Assembly (NCBI GenBank): GCA_040437565.1
Contig: JBDOQK010000044.1
Coordinates: 241,328 to 305,327 of the forward strand
Source of the DNA: Albugo candida
Lineage: Eukaryota > Oomycota > Peronosporomycetes > Albuginales
Direction: 5' to 3'
Length of the DNA stretch: 64,000 nt
Part shown: in pieces, positions 38,001-50,000 of the stretch
Numbering within the stretch: the stretch's first letter is position 1
Layout of the letters: each line of letters begins with the position of its first letter
Notes under the pieces: generated by a model
What the model saw: the letters and a program-made list of their open reading frames with translations, nothing else
Told to the model about the DNA's origin: nothing
Databases searched by the model: none
Position numbers and translations under genes: made by a program

Positions 38001-41000
38001 GCACGGAACTTAACGAGGAAGAAACCAGGCGCAAAACACTTGGTTCCTGGCATCATTTCAACAATACAATCAGATACAGTGAAAAAGCTACCAAATTATT
38101 TCTCCGACCCCTACTCCAGGTTTACGCCAAGTATGCATTCCATCCACTTAACGCATCGACGGATCTCAAGCCACTTCCCCTGGCTGTAACGGAGGCGATT
38201 CATCGTAATTACTAAGCACAAATCTTTCAATCATCTTTAAAGGAATAGCTCTCCAGTGTTCATTACTGCAGACATGACTCAGTTCAGCTAAGCTCATTCC
38301 TCCAGCATACCATACAAACCCTTACCGATCACGATCGCGCAGTTCTCGATGCACCTTTTACGGCGAACGACTTTTACCGGTCAATCAAGACGTCACTTCG
38401 AAGCAAAGCTTCCGGATATGATGGCCTTCCAGTCGAATATTATCAACTTACAATATCGACTTGGGAACGGTTCTTTGAGTTAGTTTACCCCGCACAACTA
38501 TCCAAAGGACGAATGACCAAGTTCCAACGAAGAGCTACAGTTACACCTATATATAAGAAGGATGACAGAAGCCTTCAAAGTAACTACCGACCTATTACTC
38601 TCCTCAATCATGACTCAAAGCTCGGTCCCAAGATTCTTACTTACCGCCTTCGCAAAGTCCTACCGAAGCTACTCCACACCGATCAAAGTGGCTTTGTTCA
38701 AGGAAGATCAATTCGACATACACTAGTGCGGTTTCAGGACATCCAACAACTCTGCCAGCAACGATTTTCCAATGCTGGTGCTATCTTATTGGACTTCGCC
38801 AAGGCTTTTGACAGTGTGTTGTGGCCTACTCTTCACACTGTCTTAAACCATTATGACTTTGGAGCTACCTTTCGTTCATGGATCAAGAACTTTTACCACG
38901 ATAACCTTATCGCTATAATAGTGAATGGTCGTGCAAGCAAGTTCTTTCAATTTGGAAGCGGATTTCTCAAGGTGATCCCCTTTCACCTTCGCTTTTTGTG
39001 CTCTTCCTGGAACCCTATATGGATTATCTCCGCGCAACGGCAGGTCACCTTGGCATACCCGTCCAACCTTCATCAGTGCCTCAACACCTTGCAGCATTCG
39101 CGGACGATTGCATCGGTTTTCTCAAAGATTTCCGAGACACACCTCGCTTTATGGCCAAGGTCAAGGATTGTGCACAAGCTACTGGTCTCCAACTCAATGC
39201 ATCCAAAACTCAGTTATTTGGCTTTCAAGTACCTTCTCCGGATTCAGTGGATTCCTTGGCATTATTGCCTTGTCCTTTTTCTGCAGTGGTCCCCAAAGTC
39301 ACGTTTCTTGGCGTGGAACAATACCAAAATCTCAACATAACTCAACGCTTCCCTTCCGTTCTCACCAAACTTCAAGCTCGACTTGTAGAATGGAGATTTC
39401 GAGGCAGGATACTGCATGGCCGCGCAGTGATCTTACGATCTATTGATTTACCTATTCTCTGGTACCCTTCGGCAGTTACGCCTCTTCCATCACATATTAT
39501 CGAGTCGGTATGGAAGCTGTGCAAAGCCTTCCTATATCAACGGCCCATTGCTCTCAACAGTGAAATCAAGAGCTCGATGCATTCTAACAAAATTACGTTA
39601 CCAGCAGCATGCGGTGATTTAGGCCTACCTTGTATCCGAGGTTTCTCCAAGCAATGCATCTTTTCCTCCTTAAAGACGGCATCGAGGCTTGTTCAGCCTG
39701 TAATCCCCCCTCCTGGTTCCTACCAGCGATTCTGTTAATGACGGAATCATTTGGTGGTACCAGTGCTGGTTTGGACTTACTCTATTCTCCCATCCATCTC
39801 TCAGCTATACCGCAATCTCGCTGGGCGTACCTTGGTCCCCTATGGTATTCAACCTTTTAACAATGGTATCGTCTCCTCCAAGGACCTTCCAACACTACTA
39901 CCCATACTACCGATGCATTACAATCACCTTTATGGCGCCACTACCAGCGCGTGTTTGAACCGAAACAGCGCCCTATGGAACAAGCAAGTATACGTACTCG
40001 ACTGCGTTATCAGCATGGATACCAAAATCTTTCCGACTTTATCGGTCACTTCGGTTCCCTGCCACTCACAAAGTTCTCAAAGCAGTCCTTCCCGTTACAG
40101 CTTTTCAGCGGAAAAGGGATTACATGGCCACACTCAACCTTTTCATCAAGTACTTTGAAACACTCTCCAGAGGCATCCCCACAGTACATGGTCCATTACT
40201 CCCTCAGCATATCGCTGCAGCATTTCATCAATGGTCTTTTGAAGACACATCTTTTCCTCGCGTTGGCAACCGAAGACACTATCACATGCTGCACCAACTA
40301 CCGAAAATAGTGGTGCCTCCTGATAAAGCCTAGGAAGCAACACCGCCAACACAGTGGAATACTATGTGGAAGCGTGAACGGGCCCTCAATAAGGATGTGT
40401 TTCCAGTGTTTGCTGACCTTAAGTTCCGCCTCCAACACAATGGCTTAGGTCTCCGCGTCAGATATCGATACCATACCTGTGATGTCCTTTGCTCCCATGG
40501 TTGTACTTCCCCCGAAACGGCCAAACACTTGTTCTGGGAGTATTCCATGGCTACAAATTTATGGTTTCATTCTCACTTTTCCATATTTGGCTGTCTAGAA
40601 GGCATCCTCACGTGGGAAACCGTAGTCTACGGCACCAACTTTGCCATTACAGCATCAGCTACCAGGACTTATGGTACTCACAATATCATTCGCGTCCTTG
40701 ACGTTTTCCGTTGTATCATACTATAAACATTATGGCTTGCGCGCAATGCAGCTAACTTTCAGCACCAGGAAGCATGCCCTGCGCAACTTTATCGTTTGGC
40801 ACGTTGCTACCTCCGGGCTCATATTTGGCGCTTGAAGCACCTATCACCTACAAACGCTCAACTTATGGCCTTATGTGACGTTTGTCTATAACGACATTTC
40901 ACAAAGTCCGTTCATTACTGCGTTCCTCCTATGCATTGTCTACGCTCAACTCCTGACTTGATGGATTTAGCTTCAACGCTTTTTTCCATCACGACATACT

Positions 41001-41387
41001 ATGGTACGAAATTACTTCCTACTTCCCTACAATTTGGACTTCTGCGGCACTTGGCCTTCCCAACTTTCATCAAGTCTTTCCATCCTTGCTTACATCACTA
41101 CCAACTTACACGCTCAAACTTTGGCCTTCAGCGAAGCATATCTTCGATCATACCTCACTGTGGCCTTTTCATCGTTGCGGCACATTCTATGCCACTTCGT
41201 CTCATCAACTTTGAGATCCTCAAACTTGGATTGACTCTGTGACCCACTCTACTGTTCTCCCTTGTCATAAGAGACAACTGTATGCGTCAGTAAGAGCTCC
41301 AGCATACAAGTATGTTGGAGCTATAAACTTCATAACCTTAGTTGTTACAACTTAGTTAGATTTAAACAGTGTAATGAGATTTGACAA
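35019..41387 (+). mobile_element. LINE (non-LTR retrotransposon) with APE endonuclease, RT and zf-RVT, inactivated
   Basis: A near full-length element of about 6.4 kb bounded by an 18-bp target duplication. The 5' region (35019 to about 35620) is pyrimidine-rich with repeated AGCCTTTCCTTCTT units. ORF1-like sequence follows (about 35740-36965, with gap 36164-36263). The endonuclease region is about 37180-37700 (VVGCSGVALILPSSHPFG). The reverse transcriptase (38280-39720) shows VTPIYKKDDRSLQSNYRPIT, GFVQGRSIRHTL, ILLDFAKAFDSVLW and HLAAFADDCIGFL, the FADD active site. A zf-RVT zinc region near 40380-40560 has C--L-SHGC-SPETAKHLFWEY. ORF2 is split across several frames (for example at 37324, near 38980 and at 40331), so the copy is dead. 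The 3' end has no clear poly(A). Confidence 0.88.
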
Positions 41388-41405
41388 ACTAGACGCCCAC
41401 AGCCA
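41388..41405 (+). repeat. LINE target-site duplication, right copy
   Basis: Identical to 35001-35018. Family A LTR sequence resumes directly after it. Confidence 0.9.
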
Positions 41406-41573
41406 CTAATTTATTGCCCAATAGCTGAGAGTTGATTAGCCTGATGTGTTCCTCGCTGGTTCAGGGACATCAGCTTTAACAGAAAGCCGCTTGGAAGAAC
41501 TCAGTGACCAATACCGATCAGTTCCAACGAATAATTAACGAGCCAATGCTGATTCCATGTTAGGACCAAGTGA

Positions 41574-43370
41574 ATGCTGATCAGATTCAGATCTGATACG
41601 AATCTCTCGAATAAAGCGCTGTTCGTAACCGCTGGCCTTTCGTACATGCTTTCAAAATGCACACATGCGATCGGCACAAAACTCGCTACCTTCTGTAGTG
41701 ATAAAAGAGCATATAAACCCTCAAATGGTCTCTGTTTGCGCTCTTTAGCAACAAATGTACCACGATTTGGAAGTATTCGAAAAGAATGGCACGCTTATAT
41801 GGAGAAATTACATGATTATCCGCTATTACAACACATAGCTACAAATGTCGCGACATATTTCACAGAATCAAACGAAATTGATCTTCATTTCCCACGCGAC
41901 TTTCACGAACACTATCAGCTTGATGTGGTTCTTGGAGAGGGTGCATTTGGTTCTGTCTTCCGTGTCATCCCAAAGCTTTCTCAAAAAAGTGTATTTGCCG
42001 ATTTGGAACTCGATTTAGCGGTCAAAATCATTCCAAAGAAGCGCATCATTCATTTCAAAGATTATGTGACGTTACACCAAGAAGTACATATGATGGCATT
42101 ACTAAGTGGTACACTCAATGTAGTCCACTTGTTCGGTGCCTACGAGGACAATAATGCGGTGTATTTGGTGTTGGAACACTGTTTAGGTGGTGATGTGGCT
42201 TCAGTGTTGAAAAGATCGGACGCTGATGGATGTAATTTGCCAACTGAAGCGCAAATCGCTACTTTTATGAGTGATATATTACATGTTGTTTGGCAGTGTC
42301 ACCTGCTGGAAATTTTGCATGGTGACTTGAAATTAGATAATTTTCTTTTTGCCACACCGTTTATTTCCGATGCAAAATATTTTCCGTTCCTCAAATTGAC
42401 AGATTTTGGTGGCGCTTGTTTTCTTAGAAACGGCGAAACGCGTTACGGACTACGAGGTACACCGTTGTATACGGCTCCTGAGGTACTGACTTCTGCGTAT
42501 TCACTTCCGGCGGATTTATGGAGTTGCGGAATTATCTTACATTGGTTACTTTCTGGTCATTACCCATTTACAGGACCTTTGATAGATGATGCAATTGTGC
42601 ACCAAGAATTAGATCTGACGACAGAAATATTGTCAATTCGATCGACAGAAGCGAAGGACTTGCTTTGCCGGCTGCTTGAGAAAGATCCTAACAAGCGGAT
42701 GACGGCGTTAGAAGCTCTCCATCATCCATGGCTTGCAAAACATAAAATTTTACATAAGAATGAAGGCGTGTCATCTCTTAATGGTACAATGGTACAGCGT
42801 CTGCAATTCTATCGATCACTTAATCGGCTGCAGCAAGCTGTTCTTTTGGAATTGTCTCACTTTGTACCAATTGAATTGCGAGAGGACGTAGTTGTCCTAT
42901 TCACCGAGTACGCCACTACGAGAACACTGGAAGCCCAGATCGGGATTCGTGAACTTGTATACTGTTTTGAACAAAGTGGGTATACCCTCACGCTTGGTGA
43001 GGTAAAAGCATGTTTGAATCGACTCGATTTGAATAGTGACGGTTACCTTTCACTGGACGAATTTTGCACGGCATTTCTTGATTGGGCTCTTATACAGCAG
43101 CACGAACCAACGCAGTGGAAAAGTTTAGTCAACCAAGTATACACAAAACTAGACCGGGATTCAGATGCATGTCTTTCTTTGTCGGATCTCGCGGGATTGC
43201 ATCCGTTCACACTATCGAATCAACGCGATCATTCAGATTTGAGACGCTGCTTTCAAGCCGTTGATACCGAAAGGAAAGGGTGGATTACATTACAACAGTT
43301 TGAAAGTCTATTGCATGTGCACAACGACAACTTGCATCATTATCCAAGTCGTGTAGTGCAAAGCGTATAG
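41574..43370 (+). CDS. CDPK-like serine/threonine kinase with C-terminal EF-hands
   Basis: Single exon, 598 residues. The kinase domain is at about 113-385: glycine loop GEGAFGSVF, catalytic Lys in LAVKIIPKK, HGDLKLDN catalytic loop (about 250), DFG in LTDFGGACF, TAPEV, and the HHPWL end typical of CaMK/CDPK kinases. The loop has HGD instead of HRD, so it is a non-RD kinase, and LDN replaces PEN. C-terminal EF-hands: the first is degenerate, the second is canonical (DLNSDGYLSLDE, about 484-495), the third is near-canonical but ends in Asp (DRDSDACLSLSD) and the fourth is degenerate (DTERKGWITLQQ). At most two sites should bind calcium. The first 60 residues are basic and Ser-rich, possibly an organelle-targeting presequence. 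The start lies only 93 bp from the end of the copia LTR. Confidence 0.92.
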   Translation: MLIRFRSDTNLSNKALFVTAGLSYMLSKCTHAIGTKLATFCSDKRAYKPSNGLCLRSLATNVPRFGSIRKEWHAYMEKLHDYPLLQHIATNVATYFTESNEIDLHFPRDFHEHYQLDVVLGEGAFGSVFRVIPKLSQKSVFADLELDLAVKIIPKKRIIHFKDYVTLHQEVHMMALLSGTLNVVHLFGAYEDNNAVYLVLEHCLGGDVASVLKRSDADGCNLPTEAQIATFMSDILHVVWQCHLLEILHGDLKLDNFLFATPFISDAKYFPFLKLTDFGGACFLRNGETRYGLRGTPLYTAPEVLTSAYSLPADLWSCGIILHWLLSGHYPFTGPLIDDAIVHQELDLTTEILSIRSTEAKDLLCRLLEKDPNKRMTALEALHHPWLAKHKILHKNEGVSSLNGTMVQRLQFYRSLNRLQQAVLLELSHFVPIELREDVVVLFTEYATTRTLEAQIGIRELVYCFEQSGYTLTLGEVKACLNRLDLNSDGYLSLDEFCTAFLDWALIQQHEPTQWKSLVNQVYTKLDRDSDACLSLSDLAGLHPFTLSNQRDHSDLRRCFQAVDTERKGWITLQQFESLLHVHNDNLHHYPSRVVQSV

Positions 43371-44089
43371 TTTAGCTATATCTATACCGCGTGTATACAG
43401 ACGGAACAACACGTAAATGAAGGACTACGGGATCGTTATACTCGCAATTTTTATATTAAAATTTGTCAAGTGCACATAGTTTCATGTAAATATAGAGAAA
43501 CACATATTGCTTGTAACCGCCGACTGATCGTTAATGTGTCGTACCGTCGCGGCAGAGATGTAAGATATTAACTCAAAGGCAGCCAATAAGCTGTAGTGAG
43601 TTCATTCAACGGTCGTGACAGATCGTTTACGCGTATAGCAAAAAAAAAACACGGTTCATTGTGATATAAAGTAAGATCCTTTCGACGAAATGGTATTGAG
43701 TTGCGACACGCAATAGGATTTTATTGCACAACGAGCTGTGTTCTCCCCTATCCGTTCCCATTCTAGTATACGCTGAGAATTAATCTTACCAAGCCTCAAA
43801 TAGTTTTCGTTTTTTTGTTGCACCTACTAGCCCTGCATCCGTACCAAGTATTCATTTTCACAGCGTTTCACTATCCCCATTTCCACAATCCAAAAGCATC
43901 AAACACCAAAACTTGATATTTACTTCCGGGTGGTACCAAAACGATACCAATACTGCTTTGTTGAACATTTTTTCTATTCCGCACGATAAATTTCGAGTGT
44001 TTCCTTTCCTTCCTTTAAATAGGCTTTGAGTTCCATTCGAACAGATAAAAGAAACTCACACACTTCAAACAAGTAAACCGCTTCATAAA
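43371..44089. other. Intergenic region between the kinase and glucan synthase genes
   Basis: About 720 bp with no coding signal. It is AT-rich with an A10 run near 43641 and presumably holds the glucan synthase promoter. No firm Inr/FPR match was found. Confidence 0.6.
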
Positions 44090-47000
44090 ATGGATCGAGT
44101 ACGTACTCCATCGCGTCGGCGAGCAGATTCCAACTATTTTGAATTGGATGCGGATCGTCGACGAACGAAATCGGATCGCGTGGAGTGTTTTAGCCAGCGT
44201 ATTGAATCTCTCAACATCACTTCTATACACGCAAGTCAGAGTGTCGGTGATCTCGATAATGACGAGATATCCATCGATTCTTGTTGCAACTTGTTACATG
44301 CGAAATTTGGTTTTCAGGAAGGATCGATCGCGAATCAGCGGGAGCACGTGTTGTTATTATTAGCCAATGCAAAAGCACGTACAAGCTTATCGGAGCCTGT
44401 GGACCACTATATTAACCAATTACATGCCAAGTTATTCTCCAACTATAAAGACTGGTGTCAATTTCTTACGACCAAAACAGCTCATTTCGAATATGATCGA
44501 CAAAAAACACAAATTCGGCATCCTTTCCATATGGAAATAATGCTTTATTTTTTGATATGGGGTGAGGGAGCCAATTTACGACACATGCCAGAATGCTTGT
44601 GTTATATATATCACAAAATGCTGCTTCTACTGAATGAAAGGATTGCATCGTCAATTACGCAAGAAGAGGGATGGTTTTTGAATGAAATTGTACGTCCAAT
44701 ATGGAAAGTATGCAGTAATATGCAACGTCGCAATACACTTGGAAAACCACTGGAACATGTCCAAGTTTGTAATTATGATGATATCAATGAGTATTTCTGG
44801 AAATCGTACTGTTTACAAGTGGACGTAACCAAAGTTGGGTACGAAATGACGCAATCACACGGCAAAACATTTTACGAGCATCGAAGTATATTTACATTTA
44901 TGCTCAACTATTACCGTATTTTCCAATTCAATTTCATGTTTTTACTTGCGCTGATCGTATTGGCTTTCGCAGTCACAATATCACCCAATGGCGGTCACGA
45001 TGGATTTACTCAGTTTGGTCGTATGGGAGACACCGTCTCACCATTCACATCTCAAGACCTTGGACTCGCTTTACTATCGCTTCCATTTGGACTCGCTTTA
45101 CTCTGTCTTTTCAAATGTCTATTGGAATTGGCTCATACCGCTCACATCGTTTGTTCTCACGAGCCATCTTCCTCTTCCTCTCGGTCGTTCACATATTTTA
45201 CAGCGCTCTGGGTTCGAATACTATGGCATTCAGGCTTTAGTTTTCTGTTGGGACTGATGATTGTGATCCCTTTTCGTGACGCTTCCAATACGAAATTGCT
45301 CGATTATTCGATTATAGCAGTTTTGGTATATTTGGTTCCTGGAATCGCTCTCGTGTTTGTCAATGCATTTCATCCTCAATTGATATATGCAACAGCTATG
45401 CGGAAATTCGTTCGTGAAGGTAACACGTGTTACGTGGGTCGACGAATGACACCTCCACTCTCTTATCGCGTTCAATACACTGCCTTTTGGCTCATTCTAT
45501 GGACACTAAAAGCTATCGTATCGTACTTTATTCTCGTTCGACCACTTATGCTTCCGTCATTGGCAGTCTTTCAAATGAAACTCAACTATAAAGTATCGTT
45601 GGTCTCATTCAGTAATATCGGTGTCTTAGTCGCATATTGGGCACCGAGTGTCTTTATTTTCAATTACGACACACAGATTTACTTTACAATTTTCCAAGCT
45701 CTTCTCGGTGCATTCCAAGGCTGGCGGATGAAAACGGGCGAAATTCGTGGAGAAAAAGAAATGAGCAAAGCTTTTCGATTAGCTCCACAATTATTCGATC
45801 AGAAAATTGTCACGGGATTAGCACGATCTACTGATGCGACTGCGAATGGAATGCAATCGACTGGAAAAGCAGGAACGGTGGCTGCGTATGAGAGCCAAAT
45901 GATGCTCCGTTTTGTGGTTGTATGGAATGAAATCGTCAATTCATTTCGGGAAGGCGATTTGTTGGATGATAAAGAAGCAGCAATCTTACAATATGATATT
46001 CGAAGCAATGGCGAAGTCTTTGAGCCCGTGTTTCTATCTGCTGGGAAATTGTCAGAAGCATCCGTTTTAGCGATTCGCGCCGGGAAAGAAGGGAAAGGCG
46101 AATCACAATTCCAAGTGAGTTTAGTTGAAAGTGATTGTTTATCGGCTATTCGAAGCTTTTTTACCGCCAGTTGGTATGTTCTCGAGACACTTTTCGGAAG
46201 TCAAGATGGCAATGTGCTCGATGGAATTCGAATGATTGAAGAGATTGCGTCCAACGGCGCATTTATGCGATCATTTATGGTCACTGAGCTTGGACGACTT
46301 CGTGTGGCGGCTTTAGACGTCTTGGAAGATATCTTGGATCTTCCAGATCCCGACACACAATCAACTCACATTCCGGGCGCATACGTTCACAATATGGGCG
46401 TCATACGTAATTTTGTGAGTAAAATGGATGCGCTTTTGTCGAGTTTGGACGCATTTTGCACTGCACCCGAGCTACAAGGCAAATTTCTCCACACGAAATT
46501 CTGCTCGAGTTCTTCGGGATACGTGATCGCAGCTCAAGGATTAGTGAATTTGTATCAGAGCGATGTCGCAATGGGTGCAGCCACACGTGCGTGTCTCCTC
46601 TTGTCACTCGATAAAGCTGAAGCAATGCCGCGATGTCTCGAAGCTCGTCGACGTTTGGGATTCTTTATGAAATCTTTAGTTATGGAAATCCCACAATTGA
46701 GCTCTATCCGCGAAATGCGTTCATTCTCAGTCGTGACGCCTTTCTACGCGGAAACAGTTTTATTCTCGATACAAGATCTCAACAATCCGCTGGTGAATCA
46801 TCCAATCTTTCAGAATGTCGAGGAAGGCGGGAAAAATCTGACAATTCTCAAATATTTGAACAAAATTCATCCGGAAGAATGGGAGAATTTTTTGGAAAGA
46901 ATTGACGTTGGAAGTGCTGAAGAAGCACAACAGCATTTTCCACAGGAAATCCGGCTTTGGGCATCGTATCGTGGCCAAACATTAGCACGAACTGTCCAAG

Positions 47001-50000
47001 GAATGATGCTATACGAAGAAGCAATAAAGATCCTTCATTGGCTCGAAATCGGCTCTGGGCACGGTCGAACTGCAGAACAGAAGCAACAACAATTACAAGA
47101 TATGGTACGGCTTAAATTCTCTTACGTATGCGCCTGTCAAGTGTACGGGAAGCATCGAGCGGAGAATCAAGCACAAGCCGATGATATCGACTATCTTTTA
47201 AAGGAGTATCCAAACCTCCGAGTAGCATATGTCGACACTCTGACGGATTCGACTACCAGCAGTAAAGTGTATGACAGCGTATTGATCAAAAGTCAAGGTC
47301 CTGAAATCGTCGAAGTGTATCGCTTTCAGCTTCCCGGGGATCCAATTATCGGTGAAGGAAAGCCTGAGAATCAAAACAATGCCGTTCACTTTACACGTGG
47401 AGAATTCGTGCAGACAATTGATATGAATCAGCAACACTACTTTGAAGAGTGTTTGAAAATGCCTCAGCTCCTTCGAACGGCAGAACTTCATCCTTGTAAA
47501 TTACCAGTTTCTATCATTGGAATGCGTGAGCACATCTTTACAGGCAATGCTTCCTCATTAGCGAAATTCAAAACCTGGCAAGAATTAGTATTTGTGACAC
47601 TATCACAACGTGTTTTGGCGACTCCGCTTTTCGTCCGAATGCATTACGGGCATCCCGATATCTTTGACAAAGTGTTTGCATTGACACGAGGCGGTCTCTC
47701 AAAAGCGAGTAAGGGAATCAATCTCTCGGAAGACGTATTCGCAGGATTCAATGCGACCTTACGCGGCGGTGTTGTGACACATGTCGAGTTTATGCAATGT
47801 GGAAAAGGCCGCGATGTCGCGTTATCGCAAATCTCCATGTTTGAAGGGAAACTGGCCAACGGTGCAGGAGAGACATCTTTAGCACGAGAGGCGCATCGAA
47901 TGGGTCAATTTATGGATTTTTTTCGGCTCAATTCGATGTATTACTCACACACGGGCTTTTACTTTGCGACTTGGATGACAATTGTCACCACATTTGTGTA
48001 CATGTACTCGAAAGTATATGTCGCGTTGGCCGGTGTGCAGGAACAAGTGATTCTCAAGATGAATAGTACGGATATTCTCACACGCAATGAGGTATTTGGA
48101 TTCCCGCGTCGAGCGTATGAAGACAGCAACGATATCATCAACACGCAGTATTACATTCAGGCCGGTTTGTTTCTGTCTCTTCCTCTGGTTATGGTGTACT
48201 TTGGCGAAATGGGCATACGGCACGGGTTTCTCCGTTTGATTGAAATGATCATCACTGGTGGACCGTTCTTCTTCATCTTTCAAGTCGGCACAACAATGCA
48301 CTATTTCGATAACAATCTCGTGCATGGAGAAGCGCAGTACAAAGCGACTGGAAGAGGGTTCAAAATCACTCGGGAATTGTATGTGTTGCTGTATAAAGCG
48401 TACTCTGCCAGCCACTTTCGACGGGCGTTTGAGCTTATTGGATTGTGTCTTATCTATTGGATTTTTGGCGACTTTCATATTTGTCAAACAGAATTTCTTG
48501 TGGAGAACTCATTTGCTGCCGATTTTTGTGAAACAGCGCAAGGCTTTGGGGTGCAGACATTTGCCATTTGGACCATTGCGATCACATGGATCCTCGCTCC
48601 ATTCCTCTTTAATACGGATGGACTCGATTTCGAGAAGACAAAAGCCGACGTAAGAGCGTGGGCAACGTGGATGTACGCGGAAGAAGATTTCTGTGATCAA
48701 GATGGGACCATGAATGGAGGCTGGATCGGATGGTGGAAGAATGATCTCAAATTGTTCCATAACTCGAGACCAATTGCCCGCTTCACAGTCATTCTTCGTG
48801 AGAGTCGTCATTTCCTTCTTATGTGGTACATTATCACATTGCGATGGCAAATGATCGTTGTTGGGATTGTTGCCGGCTTTGTGTTGCTGACGCTAGTTTG
48901 TCTGAGACTTGCCAGTGTTGTCGGCGGCAGAATGAGAGAATGGAAACCACGCAATCGATTAGTGGCGTATTGTCTCACATTAACTATTGTGGTGATCAGC
49001 TGCGTGTTGTCAGTTTTATTTGGTTTCGACGCCGATGGAAAGGATGTCATGGCCTTGTTTTTCGGGTATATGGCGGGATTGTATGGGCTCAATGAGACAG
49101 CGAGGATGTACAGTTTCGCATCGACATCTATTGCGTTCAGTATCGCGTTCCAACAATTAGCATTTCTATTCGATTTTCTATTCTGTTCCGCGATGATTAT
49201 CCCTCTTTTCGTCATGTCGGGTGTTCCATTTCTCAATATCATTCAGACGCGGATGATGTACAACAAGGGATTCTCACAAGTCGTATCGGCTTCTTCGCAA
49301 TATGCGTTCTCGTTGGCGGCGTTTATGGGCATTTTGGGCGGCGGAGGATGTGGATGGATTTTGTACGTTTTCTCAGTGTTGGAATCCTCGCCGGAATTCA
49401 TCAGTTACGCGACGAATTTCGGGTTATTGGACGGGAAAGCCGGTGATGGGACATTTACATACGTCTTTTTCATTGCGTGCATTGTTGCGTCTCTGGCGGG
49501 AGGTATATTGAATTTCTTTTGTGGACGTCGACTTGCGATCGTATGCGGTGGATTAGTGACTGTGATTGGAATGATTTGTATCACTGCTGCAGCGTCACAA
49601 GGCGACGGGATGTTACTTACGGGTGTCGCGCTTATGGGCTCATCCATTGGTATCGTTCTGCCGACAATCGCTGTGTATGTGTATGAGATATCGACACGCG
49701 AAGTTCGGAGTAAATCGCTTCTGATTCTCGGGACAGGTTTCATATTGGGAACACTTGTGGGCACAATTTGTATGTCTTCCAATCACGAAGTCGGATGGGT
49801 TTGGCAGATCTTTGTAGCGACAATTGCGTTGTCATTGGTGACGCCTTCAGTGTATCTGTTCCCTGAAAGCCCGTATTGGATTTACATGCGTCACGGGTTG
49901 GATGCTTGTGAGCGCTGTTTGATCATTCTCCGACGTAAGGAAGGCGTCACAGAAGAGCTCAAGAGCATCCGAGAAGAGACGCTGGTGGATGCACGAGGCA

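Larger units (their letters stand above)
29885..41481 (-). mobile_element. Ty1/copia mosaic fossil (LTR family A) with nested insertions
   Basis: A minus-strand copia region. One LTR lies at about 29885-30075. The other is at about 34912-35018 and is interrupted there by a LINE, resuming to 41481. The LTR outer end reads TGTT-AAGCTGATGTCCCTGA on the minus strand. Between them, reading leftward, are gag (34903 to about 34280), a protease-like region (WLLDSGVSSHVCPFKEEFGE near 34170), integrase (33525 to 32885) and reverse transcriptase (YDADTAFLNGYLEEDVF near 32060; LYVDDMLIGAK near 30980), then an RNase H-side remnant (30720 to 30487). Homology is broken at 31200-31953 by foreign sequence, and the RT pieces on each side overlap in content, so at least two copies seem mixed. 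It is broken with many breaks. The LTRs differ clearly, so it is old. Confidence 0.8.
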
